In this document: positions 1 to 13,870 of the stretch, piece by piece
Layout of the letters: each line of letters starts with the position of its first letter
Numbering within the stretch: the first letter of the stretch is position 1
DNA from: Apostichopus japonicus
Taxonomy: Eukaryota > Echinodermata > Holothuroidea > Aspidochirotida > Stichopodidae
DNA: 64,000 nt
Assembly: GCF_037975245.1 (NCBI RefSeq)
Contig: NC_092576.1
Location: 6,304,001-6,368,000, forward strand
Reading direction: 5' to 3'
Translations under genes and position numbers: made by a program
The notes under the pieces: generated by a model
Told to the model about the DNA's origin: nothing
Databases searched by the model: none
The model's input: the letters and a program-made list of their open reading frames with translations, nothing else

Positions 1-313
1 GATACAGTGTCTTGGAGATTTTCACATTTTCCCTCTATATAGGAATAGGTGACTTGGCCAAATATGGCAAGGAACCAATAAAGAATTAAATTTATTAATA
101 TTCCACATAAATTATATCATCTTCGGCTATTGAACTGATTGAAAAGAAATTTACTTTGTTGTTATATATTAATACATGGAAAACAATCTAATAGTCAAGT
201 GATGAATAGGAAAAAGTGTCTCATCCATATTTCATAATTGATTTTATCAATTGGTTTGTTGTTCTAAGTGGGATCCTTAACTATAATTTGTCTCACTCTT
301 ATTTACATTTCAG

Positions 314-636
314 CTGATTACGGCAGATTAATGGTTAATGTTGCCGATGATCTTACTCTAGACAGTTGTCTGAAATTAGCAACTCTGTTTCGTCTACCAC
401 CGGCAGAAACTGATATGCTACGCCGCGTTTCTCAGACAGAGACGTCAGGAATCACTCTGCTTAACTTCCTGCAATCACGAAACATCATCAGCATGTATGA
501 TGTCACTAACCTACAAGAGGCTTTGCTCTATATTCAGCTACACCGAACAAATGAAAATCTCTTAGCTCCATATCAGTCTAAACTCTTAGCTTCATATCAT
601 TCTAAAGTTGAACCCTTTCGGTTTGATGGATACTAG
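314..636 (+). CDS. Last exon of a death-effector-domain (DED) protein
   Basis: The exon opens after a clear acceptor (TTACATTTCAG, ending at 313) in a split codon and reads 107 residues to TAG at 634-636; upstream exons lie before the window. The first ~88 residues match the six-helix DED pattern: an N-terminal YGRLMVNVADDLT helix, a KLATLF helix, an LLNFLQSRNIIS helix, and a final helix ending LHRTNENLL where canonical DEDs carry RxDLL. DEDs are homotypic adaptor domains in caspase-8/FADD-type apoptosis and immune signalling, so a cytosolic adaptor role is likely by family. The in-frame GTG at 268 lies in the intron and is not a start. The stop codon coincides with the first three bases of a transposon terminal repeat, so the present C-terminus is probably truncated. 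Family call from pattern only; a death or CARD fold is possible but less likely. Confidence 0.68.
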
Positions 637-850
637 TGTTCAAACGATAATCTGAATCCGAATCGGGCCGATTATTGCATAATCGGAACATAATCGGAAT
701 CGGTAAAAATTACGTGGAATACCAGTTATGGCATACCGATTATTCGAAAATATATGGAAGTTGAAAATATCATTATGCAAAAACATATGGAAGGTGAAAA
801 TATCAACTGATGTTCTACTGTAGGTTCGTTCTTTTACTACGAAACATTAA

Positions 851-856
851 AATAAA
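851..856 (+). promoter_or_regulatory. AATAAA polyadenylation signal inside the transposon
   Basis: AATAAA about 215 bases after the current DED stop codon; another copy lies at 1176-1181. Either could end the truncated transcript within transposon sequence. Only the hexamer is seen, so use is inferred. Confidence 0.3.
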
Positions 857-1372
857 GACACCCTCTATACGTCTTTCACAATGTAATTTCATCAAATTAG
901 GCTGCCAGGGTCGCCGATTTTGCTTCCCTCGTGGTTAATGACTTCATATTTCTCGGCACAGTAAGCATGGTAACAATACCAATTTCGCGAATTAACGAAT
1001 GTGCTGGATATATAAGGCTTATGTTGACTAGCTGAGTATAGGTTATAATGTTTTAGGCATGAAAAGCTCCGTAGTGCAGTATTTTATGCACTAATTTGTA
1101 ATTTTGATGTTTCTTATTCTCAAAATGTGCAAGGGGCCATACTTCCCTGCCCATCTATAGTGTTTAGTTGTTATGAATAAAGACACGATGTTCTTGATTC
1201 ATGAAGATAGATTGCCTGTTTATTTCTTACTCGTAAGTGCGTAGCACTGCCATCTTTGAGAGGGCGTACTTCAAGAATACATATCATAAATACATAAAGA
1301 ATGTCATTACAATAACTGAACACAACACCATCACCTCCCTTTTACCGTGGACCCTCTTATCTCCATTTTTAT

Positions 1373-1649
1373 CAGGCGCGTAGCGAAGGGGGAGACCGCT
1401 CCCCCATCCCCCTTGAGCATATTTTTTGTATTTTTTCGCTAGTAATTTCAAGCTTAGATGCAACTTACAAGGCCTGGGAAGTGCCATTTTCAGCGATCTG
1501 GGAGGCATTTTCGGCCAAAATTTTCTTGTAAGCTTCGCGCCAAATTATGGTGGCGCTACGCTTAGATAGTTTTCAATGCAGAATCTACGGCTCTGATAGA
1601 TTGCCTACATGTTCGCCCTTCCCTTGGCAAATTCTTGGCTATGCGCCTG
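1373..1649. mobile_element. Short hAT-like MITE nested in the larger element
   Basis: 277 bp bounded by CAGGCGCGTAGC and its near inverse GCTATGCGCCTG, with a perfect 8-bp direct duplication ATTTTTAT on each side (1365-1372 and 1650-1657). An 8-bp duplication with CAG...CTG ends is the hAT hallmark. No coding capacity. It belongs to the same terminal-repeat family as the elements at 7601-8679, 7914-8313 and 24440-24974. Confidence 0.82.
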
Positions 1650-2526
1650 ATTTTTATCAACCTTTGGATGTTTGCCGCAATGACCTCAAAATAATTTAAT
1701 TTCGGCAGAAATGCTTATATGCTTCGAATCCATAGCCGTCGCATTAGGCCTAACACTAGGTTGTTTAATAGTTAAACAGGTCTCGGAATGCGGTCTAGAA
1801 TTTTGCTCAAATCAGTTATGCACAAGTAAATTGTTCATGTGAAATAACAATATTGGAGTAGTTTCTAGTTGTTATGAATGCTTTACATCAATCTGGTAAC
1901 ATTTTACAGTAATTATAAACAAGTTACATTTGCTGCTCAGTTTGATTGGCCTAAGCTTACATCTTCTAATTGAACTTGAATGGAGTTAAATAGGTAACGA
2001 GTGCTGATGTTTAACTTCAAGTTCGTAACATTTATATTTCTTAAGTACAAAATAATGTCGGAATTTAAGAAATATGTATTTAAAATTTACACTTTTGTAA
2101 AGATTGAAGATGAATGGCTTGTCTGAGATACTTTTTGAGATGGATATTTTGATTTCAGGCCATTAACAGGTGACATACATGTCGAGGTGGTTAGGCCATT
2201 CGCTTAGCACAGTGCCAACTCGGTAGGATGTCATATTTTCGTAATTTTGGAAATTTGTAATAAAAAACTATTTCTTTCTTTCTGCGAAACTCCAGAGGTG
2301 ATTTGGTACATACAAAGGATTAATAAGAGCATTTTTTTTACAATGAAAGCAACAGAAAACAGAGGAAAATCGCAACAGTAATTGTTTCTATCACATACTT
2401 TATTGCCGATTTCGTAAAAACGGGATATTTTCTCTTTTTCAAATAATCGGAATCGGCCCGATTATGAACAAAATCGGTAATCGGTAGTTTCTTTTTAAGC
2501 ATAATCGTTTGAACACTAAAGAAAAC

Positions 2527-2569
2527 CAATCACCACAAGTACTTGACTGGCCTGTTAAGAATGAATAAA
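2527..2569 (+). other. Probable displaced 3' end of the DED gene
   Basis: Directly after the transposon and its presumed octamer, the reading frame of the DED exon resumes if the insertion is ignored, giving 13 codons (QSPQVLDWPVKNE) and then TAA at 2566-2568, overlapping an AATAAA at 2564-2569. This fits a native C-terminus and poly(A) signal pushed 1.9 kb downstream. It is an inference: it depends on removing exactly one 8-bp duplication, and that duplication is imperfect. Confidence 0.45.
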
Positions 2570-5500
2570 ATGATGTAACCAGAATACATCAAACAAAAAT
2601 AGTACAGTACAGTAAAAACTTTAGAAAATGTGTGTGAGTCAGAGGTGATAATGTTCGTCTTTCAGGCAATTTTGTTATTCAAACTATTAATTATCATTAA
2701 TTATTATTATATGTATATATATGGTGAAAGTAATTAAAAGTGGATCTTTTAACCAATTTTGTGTGGCCATTTGGTCCCTTTCTTTATAACAAAAGATTGA
2801 AAACAGAAGTACTCTGCACAATGCTCCCACCCCCCCCCCCACCCCAACTCCACCACCTGCACTGTCCAGCTTACCTCTTGGTAATATCAACTCATAAATG
2901 TACATTACAACAGCATATACACAGTAAATAGACCTATAGTCACTAGTCATCAAGGTTGTGACAGTGAAATATAAAATATCCAACCCGTTCTAACCCTACT
3001 TGTCTCCCCTCCCTTTCTTCTCTGTGGTGGTGGTGGGGGCCCTACTGCTACCGGGGCCTTCGAAGGTCGTTGTTCACCAGCAGTACCAACATTTGCTACG
3101 AGGGGGGGGAGGGGGCAGTGGAGGAATGGGCAGGTCTTCCTCTTCTTCTACAGTTATATTCTACAACCATAAATAAAGGTACAAGAAAGGTAAGCTACAA
3201 CACACATATTTACTATTCAAGGGGGAGATTAGTTGGCTTTTAGAACACGATATCTCAAGAAGGTGGAGGTCAAATGTCATTTGGGGAAACAAGGATTCAA
3301 AGTGTGAATACTTCCGCGACTTCTAACAACGGCGTTACTGTATCATTTGATCCGTCATTCGCATGTTTTTCATTACCGATGCATTCAATGTCCAACCTGC
3401 ATGGGGACAAAAACTATCATCCTAATACACTGTAGCATCCGCATATTGGAGCCTATACCGCAATTTTCTCTGGATATTCATAACCTTCCCAACAATATTG
3501 CAATGGTATTTTCTTAAGTTTCCCATGATTTTGAAATATTTTATTTTAAATAGAGTAGGGACAACAGGAGAAGTGTAGAGCTGTAGCTGCTGAAAATTAT
3601 TCCAGATTAAAAATGACCATTGTGTACAACTTATGACCAGTAACTTTTTAATTATGGGTTGCCATGATTGAAAGAATCAAGTAGGGTTATATCCAGGGCC
3701 CGGTGAATAACAATACAGCAGCTGTACCAGACGACACTAGTAAAGTAAATAGATTCCTGTGTAATTGCTTCTACTCTCGCTTCCTAAGAATTACCTGTGA
3801 AACTGCAGTCACCGGCCACATGTTTGACGATTTTGGCACCCAAATTCCGCACACGATATCACCATTGCGAGTGATTTACGTCAACGTTATCATTTTAGTT
3901 ATGTCAAAGACGTAGTGTTTGTATTACGCGCGGTTACTTTCTTGCCGTACAAGCAAAACGCCATCAGTTAGATAGATGGCCTCAGTATATGTCATATGAC
4001 GTCATTCGCTCGATGTGAATGACCTTTGAAGAAAAAAACTCTGATCGGACAGGTTATTCCATATACTGCTTTAAGATTATTTTGACTATTCAAATAATCT
4101 TTTGCAAATTGTTTTGTTTATACATCATCCACTAGCAATATTATTGCCGGCGCGCAAAATCGTAATTTCCCCCTAGTTTTGACCGTTGAGAGGCCACTCC
4201 CCCTCCTTCCCCCCCCCCCCCCCCCTCTAATATCGACCTGTTGTGTTACCCTAGATCCAGGAGCTTTAAAAGATTACGTTGGCCCTGGGAACTTTGAAGT
4301 CGAACCCCAAACAACGAATCATTGGGTCCTTCCCTAGATCAAAAACATTAAAAGTTACGACATCAAATGATGCATTGACATGGCCATGTAGACTTTGAAT
4401 AAAATCAATAATTAGTTCTAATCGCGAGGTTTTGCTAATCAATACATTTTAATCTTCGTGTTAGGCTGAACGAGGGCGTGCACCCCACTGAACGTAGGCT
4501 ACAAATCCCCCGGTAGAACGTTTTTTCGCCGCAGATCGAAAACGAAGATCCCAGAGACTGATGTGTTTGTTAGACCTGTTTAGGGTAAATTCCCCCTTGC
4601 CTATACGTTCCAAGTCCATACATCCCCTCCTTCCCTCCCCCCCCCCCCCCACGCACACTCCCTTACCTATGATTGTTCTCCTCTGTGAACAGTGCTCGCG
4701 TGTCTATCCAGAGGGAACAGCGACAACTCTTCTAAGCCTTGTAGGAAGGTCGTTGAAATTTGAATAACAGGGTCCAGTGGAGCATGGATGTGTGATACCC
4801 CTGCTGGGACACAGATGGGCAACGTGAGGTCCACAAACAAATGTTTCCAAAATTCTATCAATTAATGGGCCAACGAAACCTTATGGCAAGAAAACTCATC
4901 TAATAATAGACTCAGGGACTTTGTAGAAGGCCTAGGGCCTATTTGTGCTAGGATACTTCAGCGTAACAGATGGACAACGCAAATGTATAGGGGAGTTCTG
5001 ATCTCTTATTTAATCTCATTTTATCTCATGTCGCAAGAGTAAATATATTCATAAGTGTTGTGGCTCACGGATTGGGTATAAAGTTTCATTTTTGCCAACA
5101 AGATCCATTTCCTGCCCGCATATGTCGTAGAAGACGTAGAGTATGCTGACTACTACCGCAAACTTTGCTTATACTTTAGAATAACGTATTGGCTTAGGTT
5201 TTCTCATCAATGCAAATTTTGCCCAGGTTTTCAATTTCTTGTTTTGCGTATATAACGGTAGCCTTCGAGATAGTCACCCCATCTCACTATTTCATCTAAT
5301 ATCGTTTTAGCAATTGGGAACAATTTGGAAGTCTTTACGTTAAATTTCACAAATGACACATATTCGTATAGAAACAGAGGATTGGAATAGTGAGAACATA
5401 TGTTTATGCAGCCTTATTCTTACATCAAATGACTGCTGTTGGAATCACTCACTTAATTTAAACATGGCTTTTTGTTTTACAGTTCCTGTGTTAAAGAGTT

Positions 5501-5763
5501 TGTAATACTTAAAGCAACATATAAAAATAACTCAGAAGCAGTTGATACTTGATACTTCCGTGTTTTTTCTCATTTAACATGTACTGCCGTTTAGATAATA
5601 CGGAATAGGATATTCACATTATCATATTCATTATTTTGATTGTGAGTCCTATATAGTTTACCGGGAGAATGGGAGCATATCATGCCACCCCCCCCCCCTC
5701 AGATTCAGTAACACCGCTTCCCTCTAAGATCGCCTCTCCTGGTTTGTTTGTCAGTTACGAAAC
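2570..5763. other. Intergenic, no gene recognised
   Basis: Non-coding by inspection: many stops in all frames, poly-C runs (around 2830, 4209-4226, 4638-4650, 5688-5698), and short GT- or G-rich tracts near 3030-3110. It separates the plus-strand DED gene from the convergent minus-strand SnoaL gene A. Open frames here are short and run through C-rich low-complexity sequence. Confidence 0.5.
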
Positions 5764-8700
5764 CTAAGGGCTGTTGGTGTTAAAGATATCAATGTATACT
5801 AACAACTTCCCGTTGACTCGTTTCCACAGCTTCACAAGTCTGCAGGAAGGAAAGAAAAGGCAAATTCACTGGCGCTCAAAACGAACTCTTTGAACTAGAT
5901 CTCTCGTATATCATTTGATTACAGTAATAATAATATGAAGAATCATAATGATAATAATCATAATAATAATGGCTCGGTCCTTATGGTAGATCCTGGGTCA
6001 TTATAATAAAAGCTTGCAGACTGCTGGACTAAAGATATAATTATTAGTATGTTCTATTAAAGTATTAAATTATTTTAACATCATAAAAAGAAATATGATA
6101 TTATTCAGGGCTTTATTGGCTATCATGGGTCCCGCTACCCTTAATTTATAGTTGTAATATGGAGTTCTTCTGGTTGAACAATTGATACGACATTTATAGT
6201 GATTGTGATTAAGGACACCCCCTCTCCTTAGACCCCTCCTCCTTATCAGTCGGGGAAATCACAAGTCCCCTCCCCGTACCTCCGAAATCCTACGCACGCC
6301 ACTGACCACCGGGTACTCATGCAACCAACATCCAATCCTTCAGCTGTTTAAATGAATAAATATGTTACTCTATAGGAAAATGTAACCAAACCTTTAAATT
6401 AATTTACTTGCAAGTATAGCTATCATACAGGCAGTGTCTTAAACTTCGTCCTGTGTAACAATGTTTTGTTTGCGACCTATACATAACTAACCTAAACGAC
6501 GGATGCTAGGTGGGAGGTGGGATGAGGGAGGTCGGAAGTGGGAGGTGCTGTAGTATACCTTTGCATCACCATATAACCAGTGATCACATCCCTGTTCCAC
6601 TGGAAGCAATTTCTAGAGCAACAACAGAGATTTCAAGAAGAACTATGTGTCCGTAATGTATAACATTTATGAAGTAAAAAAGAGCGACAGACTGACTATA
6701 TAGGGGAATATAAACAAATACAGAAAAGAGCAAGAATGTTTTGCTCTTTAAATTAATAAAGCTAGCACTCACTTTCCATCTTGCGCTACTTTTCCATCGG
6801 CCAAAAAGAACTTGTAGAAAGATATGGAATAGGTCACGTCACCACCGGCTGCACCTATCTCTACAGTTTCACTCTGTAAGGTTGTAAAACCAGAGTCGTA
6901 CAGGCCCTGAAATATCTTGGCGATCACTATCATTATTGATAAAGAAAAAAGTTTAACCAAGTGAACGCGTAAGGTATCATATCCCAGTATTTTTTGGTGT
7001 TTTTTTTTTTTTTTTTTGGGGGGGGGGGGTATAACGGTATAAGGTTTTATAGTGACCCATCAATTTCATTGATGTAATAGTCCTTATTTGGTGGTGATTT
7101 ATGTACTAGGCTGACCACAGCATACGGTTGACATGATGGGGTGTCATGCTATAATTTTTTAGGATTACCGACCCATTTCGTTAATGAAATGGAATAATTA
7201 TATCTAAAGCTTTTATAATCAAAATGTCACGTTATGATCAATTTCAGTTTTTACGATTGTATGGCATATCACATTGGTCCAAATGTAAACATAGAGGTTG
7301 AAAGTAAGAAATAAGATGAATATATTGATAACTTGATTTTATTGGTAGATTGCATTAAAAGTGTCGATAAAACCATGCAGTATACCTACCTTCACGTCCT
7401 TCTACCATGGGAGATCCAAACGGAAGCAGTTTACAATCTTCTGTGAAGAGGTTACTCAGACCAATGAAGTCTTTGTCTGCGTACAGCTTCACAAATCTGC
7501 TAGAGGTAGCCAATATTTCTTCTTTCATACCTTTAGGAGAAACAGAATCATCGAGAGACAGGTTCAAGATATAATTATTTATATGTATATGTATATATAT
7601 CAGGCGCGGCGGAACGGAAAAATTATTGGGGGGGCTAATGTGTGGACACTATCTAAGCGGAGCGCCACCATCGGTTGGCGCGGATCGTACAAGAAAATTT
7701 TGGTTTTTTTCAAACCTCCAGATGGCCGGAAACGGCACTTACCGAGTGTTTTATGCTGCGAATACCTAGCCCTAGAATATGGGTCTCAAGCCTGCAATTT
7801 CTCAGATTGCACGAAAGTCTGTAAAAACATTGTAATTTGTATATTCGATGGTGTTTTAAGAGAGTCTATTACTCGTAGTGTACTCGCAAAGACGTTTTTG
7901 AATGTAGTAAGGGCAGTGGCGGAGCTAGGGGTATTGGTCACGGGGGGGGGGGCAAGAATATATTCTGTAGGGGCGCTTTCGACACTATCTAAGCGGAGCG
8001 CCACCACAGGTTGGCGCGGAGCGGTCAGAAAATTTTTTAGTAAAGACACTCCCTAGATTGCAGGAAATCACCCTTTCCGGGCCTTACTAATTTGCAGATA
8101 AACGGAGAATAAATAGGTGTCGTCGCCATTTTGTCGGAAAATTACACCAACAGAATATGACAAATGTCAATAGGTATATAAGAGCGCAATAAAATAGTCA
8201 ATAATCGCGAATAAGTAAAAAGTAGTGAAAAGCTGAAAAGGGCGCCAGCAGTCCATTTGAGTCCGTCAGGGGCGGATCCGCCCCTGACTGTATATATGGA
8301 CGCTCCGCCACTAAGTAAGGGGATGTTGGAAAACTGGCTGAAATGAGGCAAGTCACTGGCCTAAGACGAAGTTGTGTTACGCTTACCGATACTCACACTA
8401 ACTTCTTCCACTTTTCACGGGGCGTGAAGACGCGGTTGGGGTGACAATGTGGTCTATAGCCAGGGGACGGGCCGAGGGTCCCCCAGCAATTACTAAAATT
8501 ATTAAACCTATATAGTATACATGTGCATCGGACAGATCGACAAGTATGCATTGAAAAATGGGCAGATGCACGTTTGGAGCCTTTGTAAATATTGGGGGGC
8601 TTATCATGCATTTGCCCCCTCAACTTTTTCATTGGGGGGCTGAGCCCCCCAAGCCCCCCCCCCGGTTCCGCCGCCACTGATATATATATATTTACATTAT

Positions 8701-9081
8701 ATGATATATCATATTTTCCAACTCACTATAATTTCAATTATATACAAATATATATAAATATATATATATATCCTTTCATTCATTCGTTTATTTGTTTCTT
8801 CACAATATCAATACAGAGAAGTTAACTAAGTGACAAACCATATCAACAACAGGGAAAACTGTTAAAAGGAAGCACTCCAAACAATCCAGAGGGCTTGTTT
8901 AGTAGAGCGCTCACATTAAGTAAATAGAGAACAATACAAGAAAAAGTAACACTTATATCCACCCACACACCTACCCAATACGTATAACCCACCCACCCCA
9001 CCCCCGCCCCCACCACCCACAATACATAAATATACACATATGCATACATACACCATTGAATACAAATACACACACGCATAA

Positions 9082-9126
<45 letters not shown>

Positions 9127-9470
9127 TGGTTGGTTGGCGTCTATCTTGGCCCAGAGTGCTCTATGTTCGGTGGACAGAGCGAAATATATGTTGAGACTAG
9201 TTGAGACTAGTGGAACACTAGTTGTTGTAACTCAGAGTTTCACGCTTTGAGCGATCATCAGACAAATACCAGTTTCTTAAGCAAAAAGTAAACCTATTCT
9301 ATGCATGTTTTCATGTTACTTATGCCTTTCGCATAACGGTAATCTTTGGACCGTAGGTCAGCCGAAAGTACCAACACGGTATATAGATTGATGTATATAC
9401 TTATCACTGAAAATGCAGGTTAACGCGAGATATTTTACTTACCTTATTTATTCGTGTACTCACCTGACAT
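5764..9470 (-). CDS. SnoaL/DUF4440-like protein, gene A (complete, four exons)
   Basis: Assembled from exon 1 (9464-9470, ATG TCA G), exon 2 (7390-7530, 141 bp), exon 3 (6773-6926, 154 bp) and exon 4 (5764-5839, ending TAG). Donors are GTGAGT, GTAGGT and GTGAGT; each acceptor ends in AG and all phases agree, giving 125 aa. The protein shows the SnoaL-like (NTF2 fold) layout: an N-terminal helix, the core FTEDCKLLPFGSPM at about 31-44 followed by EGRE, an AGGDVTYS strand, FFLADGK, and a C-terminal LWKRVNGK...YIDIFN strand pair. The family has a cone-shaped ligand pocket; most animal members have no known reaction, so none is claimed. No signal peptide or membrane segment is seen. Intron 1 carries a nested hAT-like element pair. 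Genes B and C are paralogs. Confidence 0.85.
6200..6304. mobile_element. Possible hAT-like element end in intron 3 of gene A
   Basis: The sequence ends CCTACGCACGCCACTG at 6304, the inverse of the CAGTGGCG-type ends seen on the other hAT-like elements in this window. It is preceded by C-rich sequence like the interiors of those elements. No matching left end or target duplication was found, so this is a fragment at best. Confidence 0.35.
6999..7030. repeat. Poly-T followed by poly-G tract
   Basis: A run of about 18 T followed by 11 G in intron 2 of gene A. Low-complexity sequence prone to slippage. Confidence 0.8.
7601..8679. mobile_element. hAT-like element in intron 1 of gene A
   Basis: Ends are CAGGCGCGGCGGAACGG and, inverted, CAGTGGCGGCGGAACCGG. 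ATATATAT sits on both sides (7593-7600 and 8680-8687), consistent with an 8-bp duplication, though the host sequence is a TA repeat and therefore weak evidence. The interior is C/G-rich near the right end and contains the phrase CTAAGCGGAGCGCCACCA, which recurs inside the nested element at 7914-8313. No transposase is visible. Confidence 0.72.
7914..8313. mobile_element. 400-bp hAT-like MITE nested in the previous element
   Basis: Bounded by CAGTGGCGGAGC on the left and GCTCCGCCACTA on the right, flanked by a perfect 8-bp duplication AGTAAGGG (7906-7913 and 8314-8321). Close to the right end is a short palindrome GGGGCGGATCCGCCCC. It shares internal words with the host element, so a family member jumped into a relative. 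Confidence 0.88.
8680..9122. repeat. TA-rich and CA/CCCAC-rich simple sequence
   Basis: TA tracts at 8681-8690, 8738-8771 and 9076-9122, with a C/A-rich pyrimidine stretch at 8955-9060 (ACCCACCC-type). No gene is seen. It lies in intron 1 of SnoaL gene A. Confidence 0.7.
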
Positions 9471-9632
9471 GTTTGTTCGTATCTTCTCCTGAGATATAGA
9501 CCCAACAACGACTAGCTTGTGTTTGCTTATGGCTTCTATCAATTTTTGTGTATCTGTTTTTGCGGGTTTAAGAAGATCAATTTCACGCAGGAACGATTAC
9601 TTTATTGAAATATTTCTGGTCAAAATAAACCG

Positions 9633-9648
9633 GGGTTCAAATGAACCC
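9633..9648. promoter_or_regulatory. Inverted repeat GGGTTCA-AA-TGAACCC upstream of gene A
   Basis: A perfect 7-bp inverted repeat with a 2-bp spacer, about 163 bases upstream of the gene A start. Gene B has the related GGGTTCAAAATCACCC at 19745-19760, about 171 bases before its start. Symmetry and position in two paralogs suggest a protein-binding site. The half-sites look like nuclear-receptor half-sites (GGTTCA), which is inference. Confidence 0.4.
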
Positions 9649-9769
9649 TGGACAACAGACCTGGCTGAATACTCCATTAGTCTGTTATTATTATATCTAT
9701 CATTATTGTGCCTTATAATGCCCCGTGTTAAACAAGCCCTTCGCATATGGAGACCAAATCTTTCATATT

Positions 9770-9990
9770 TCATAAGTGATCACGCGTACTGTAATGAATG
9801 AATGGATGGATGATAACAGACTGACAATCAATCAAATATGGCTGGACCATTCTCAAAGAAGTCACATCTCGTAATTGGATTTCCGTCCATATATTGGTGG
9901 TCATTTCCTCTGTCAAGTTTCGAACGCGCAGATCTCTGACGCCGACATGCTCTTTTGTAGTTAGCTTATGTATTCCTGTTTATCAGACTT
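9770..9990 (-). promoter_or_regulatory. Conserved upstream block of SnoaL gene A
   Basis: This block resembles 19878-20065 upstream of gene B in order and spacing: GATCACGCGTACT (9778-9790 and 19886-19898), then a GTCACATCTC word, then CTGTCAA...TCGAA...GACGCCGACA-type sequence. GATCACGCGTACT lies 308 and 312 bases upstream of the two start codons. Conservation shows the duplication took in the promoter region; no TATA box was identified. Confidence 0.55.
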
Positions 9991-13407
<3,417 letters not shown>

Positions 13408-13653
13408 TCAAAAATGGTCAAATCCTAAACTGAAATAGGGCCCTCGATATGGAAATAGCAACTTCACACTGTAGCCAGACTCTACCATGCCATGGTCAGT
13501 TGGAACCCCAATATCTACACTATGTCCCGAGCCGCCTCCCCCAAGAGCAGCAGATGCATAAAAACCCCAACCACATTTTTTGTAACAATAAATTAGGTCT
13601 TCGAAAGCCGAATATCCTTCAAAGCACTTTGTTGATCTCAAATGAATGAACAT
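13408..13653 (-). other. 81-codon open frame after gene B exon 3, unrecognised
   Basis: An open frame ending at TGA 13408-13410, with no family I recognise and a glycine-rich middle (ALGGGGSG). A potential acceptor (GGCTACAG, exon from 13468) would join its last 19 codons in the correct phase to gene B exon 3. That peptide starts VKL like gene A exon 4 but lacks the WKR...DIFN motif, so it is a weak candidate for a replaced or decayed last exon. Confidence 0.18.
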
Positions 13654-13870
13654 TCATTGCACATTTTTCAGAGCCATCTGCTTGTCGAGTTTATTCTTTG
13701 CCTTTTTTTGTGTGCAATTTATGAAACTGCAATAGAATGACTTACAGTTAAGCCCAGAAGTTGTCTCTTTTTTCTTTTCTTTTTTTTTACATCCTTACAG
13801 CTCTATGACAGATTTTCTTTTTCCTCTTTGACAAAGTTAACTCGTTAAATTAAGATTATTAAATACTCAC

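Larger units (their letters stand above)
634..2518. mobile_element. hAT-like DNA transposon, non-autonomous, 1.9 kb
   Basis: The ends are inverted copies: TAGTGTTCAAACGAT at 634-648 and its reverse complement ending at 2518 (15 bp perfect). Both subterminal regions are rich in the same words, AATCGGGCCGATT and TAATCGGAATCGG, in opposite orientation. TAGTG ends are typical of hAT elements, which make 8-bp target duplications. Here the flanking octamers ATGGATAC and AAGAAAAC agree at only 5 of 8 positions, so the duplication is decayed or the assignment is imperfect. I see no transposase reading frame. A second element is nested at 1373-1649. Confidence 0.7.

Noticed and set aside
268-313. In-frame extension of the DED frame upstream to a GTG
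   Set aside because: It is intron sequence ending in a good splice acceptor; GTG is not a likely start in an animal nuclear gene.
2150-2230. tRNA-like head of a SINE (GAGGTGGTTAGG word)
   Set aside because: No B box at the expected distance and no tail shared with the SINE at 21107.
4461-4861. Overlapping open frames on both strands near a poly-C run
   Set aside because: Short, low complexity, no splice or family support. A WKHLFVD stretch was considered as the last SnoaL exon of gene A, but the exon at 5764-5839 fits in phase and motif.
7361-8056. 231-codon plus-strand open frame
   Set aside because: It runs antisense through a SnoaL exon and then through two transposons; no family resemblance.
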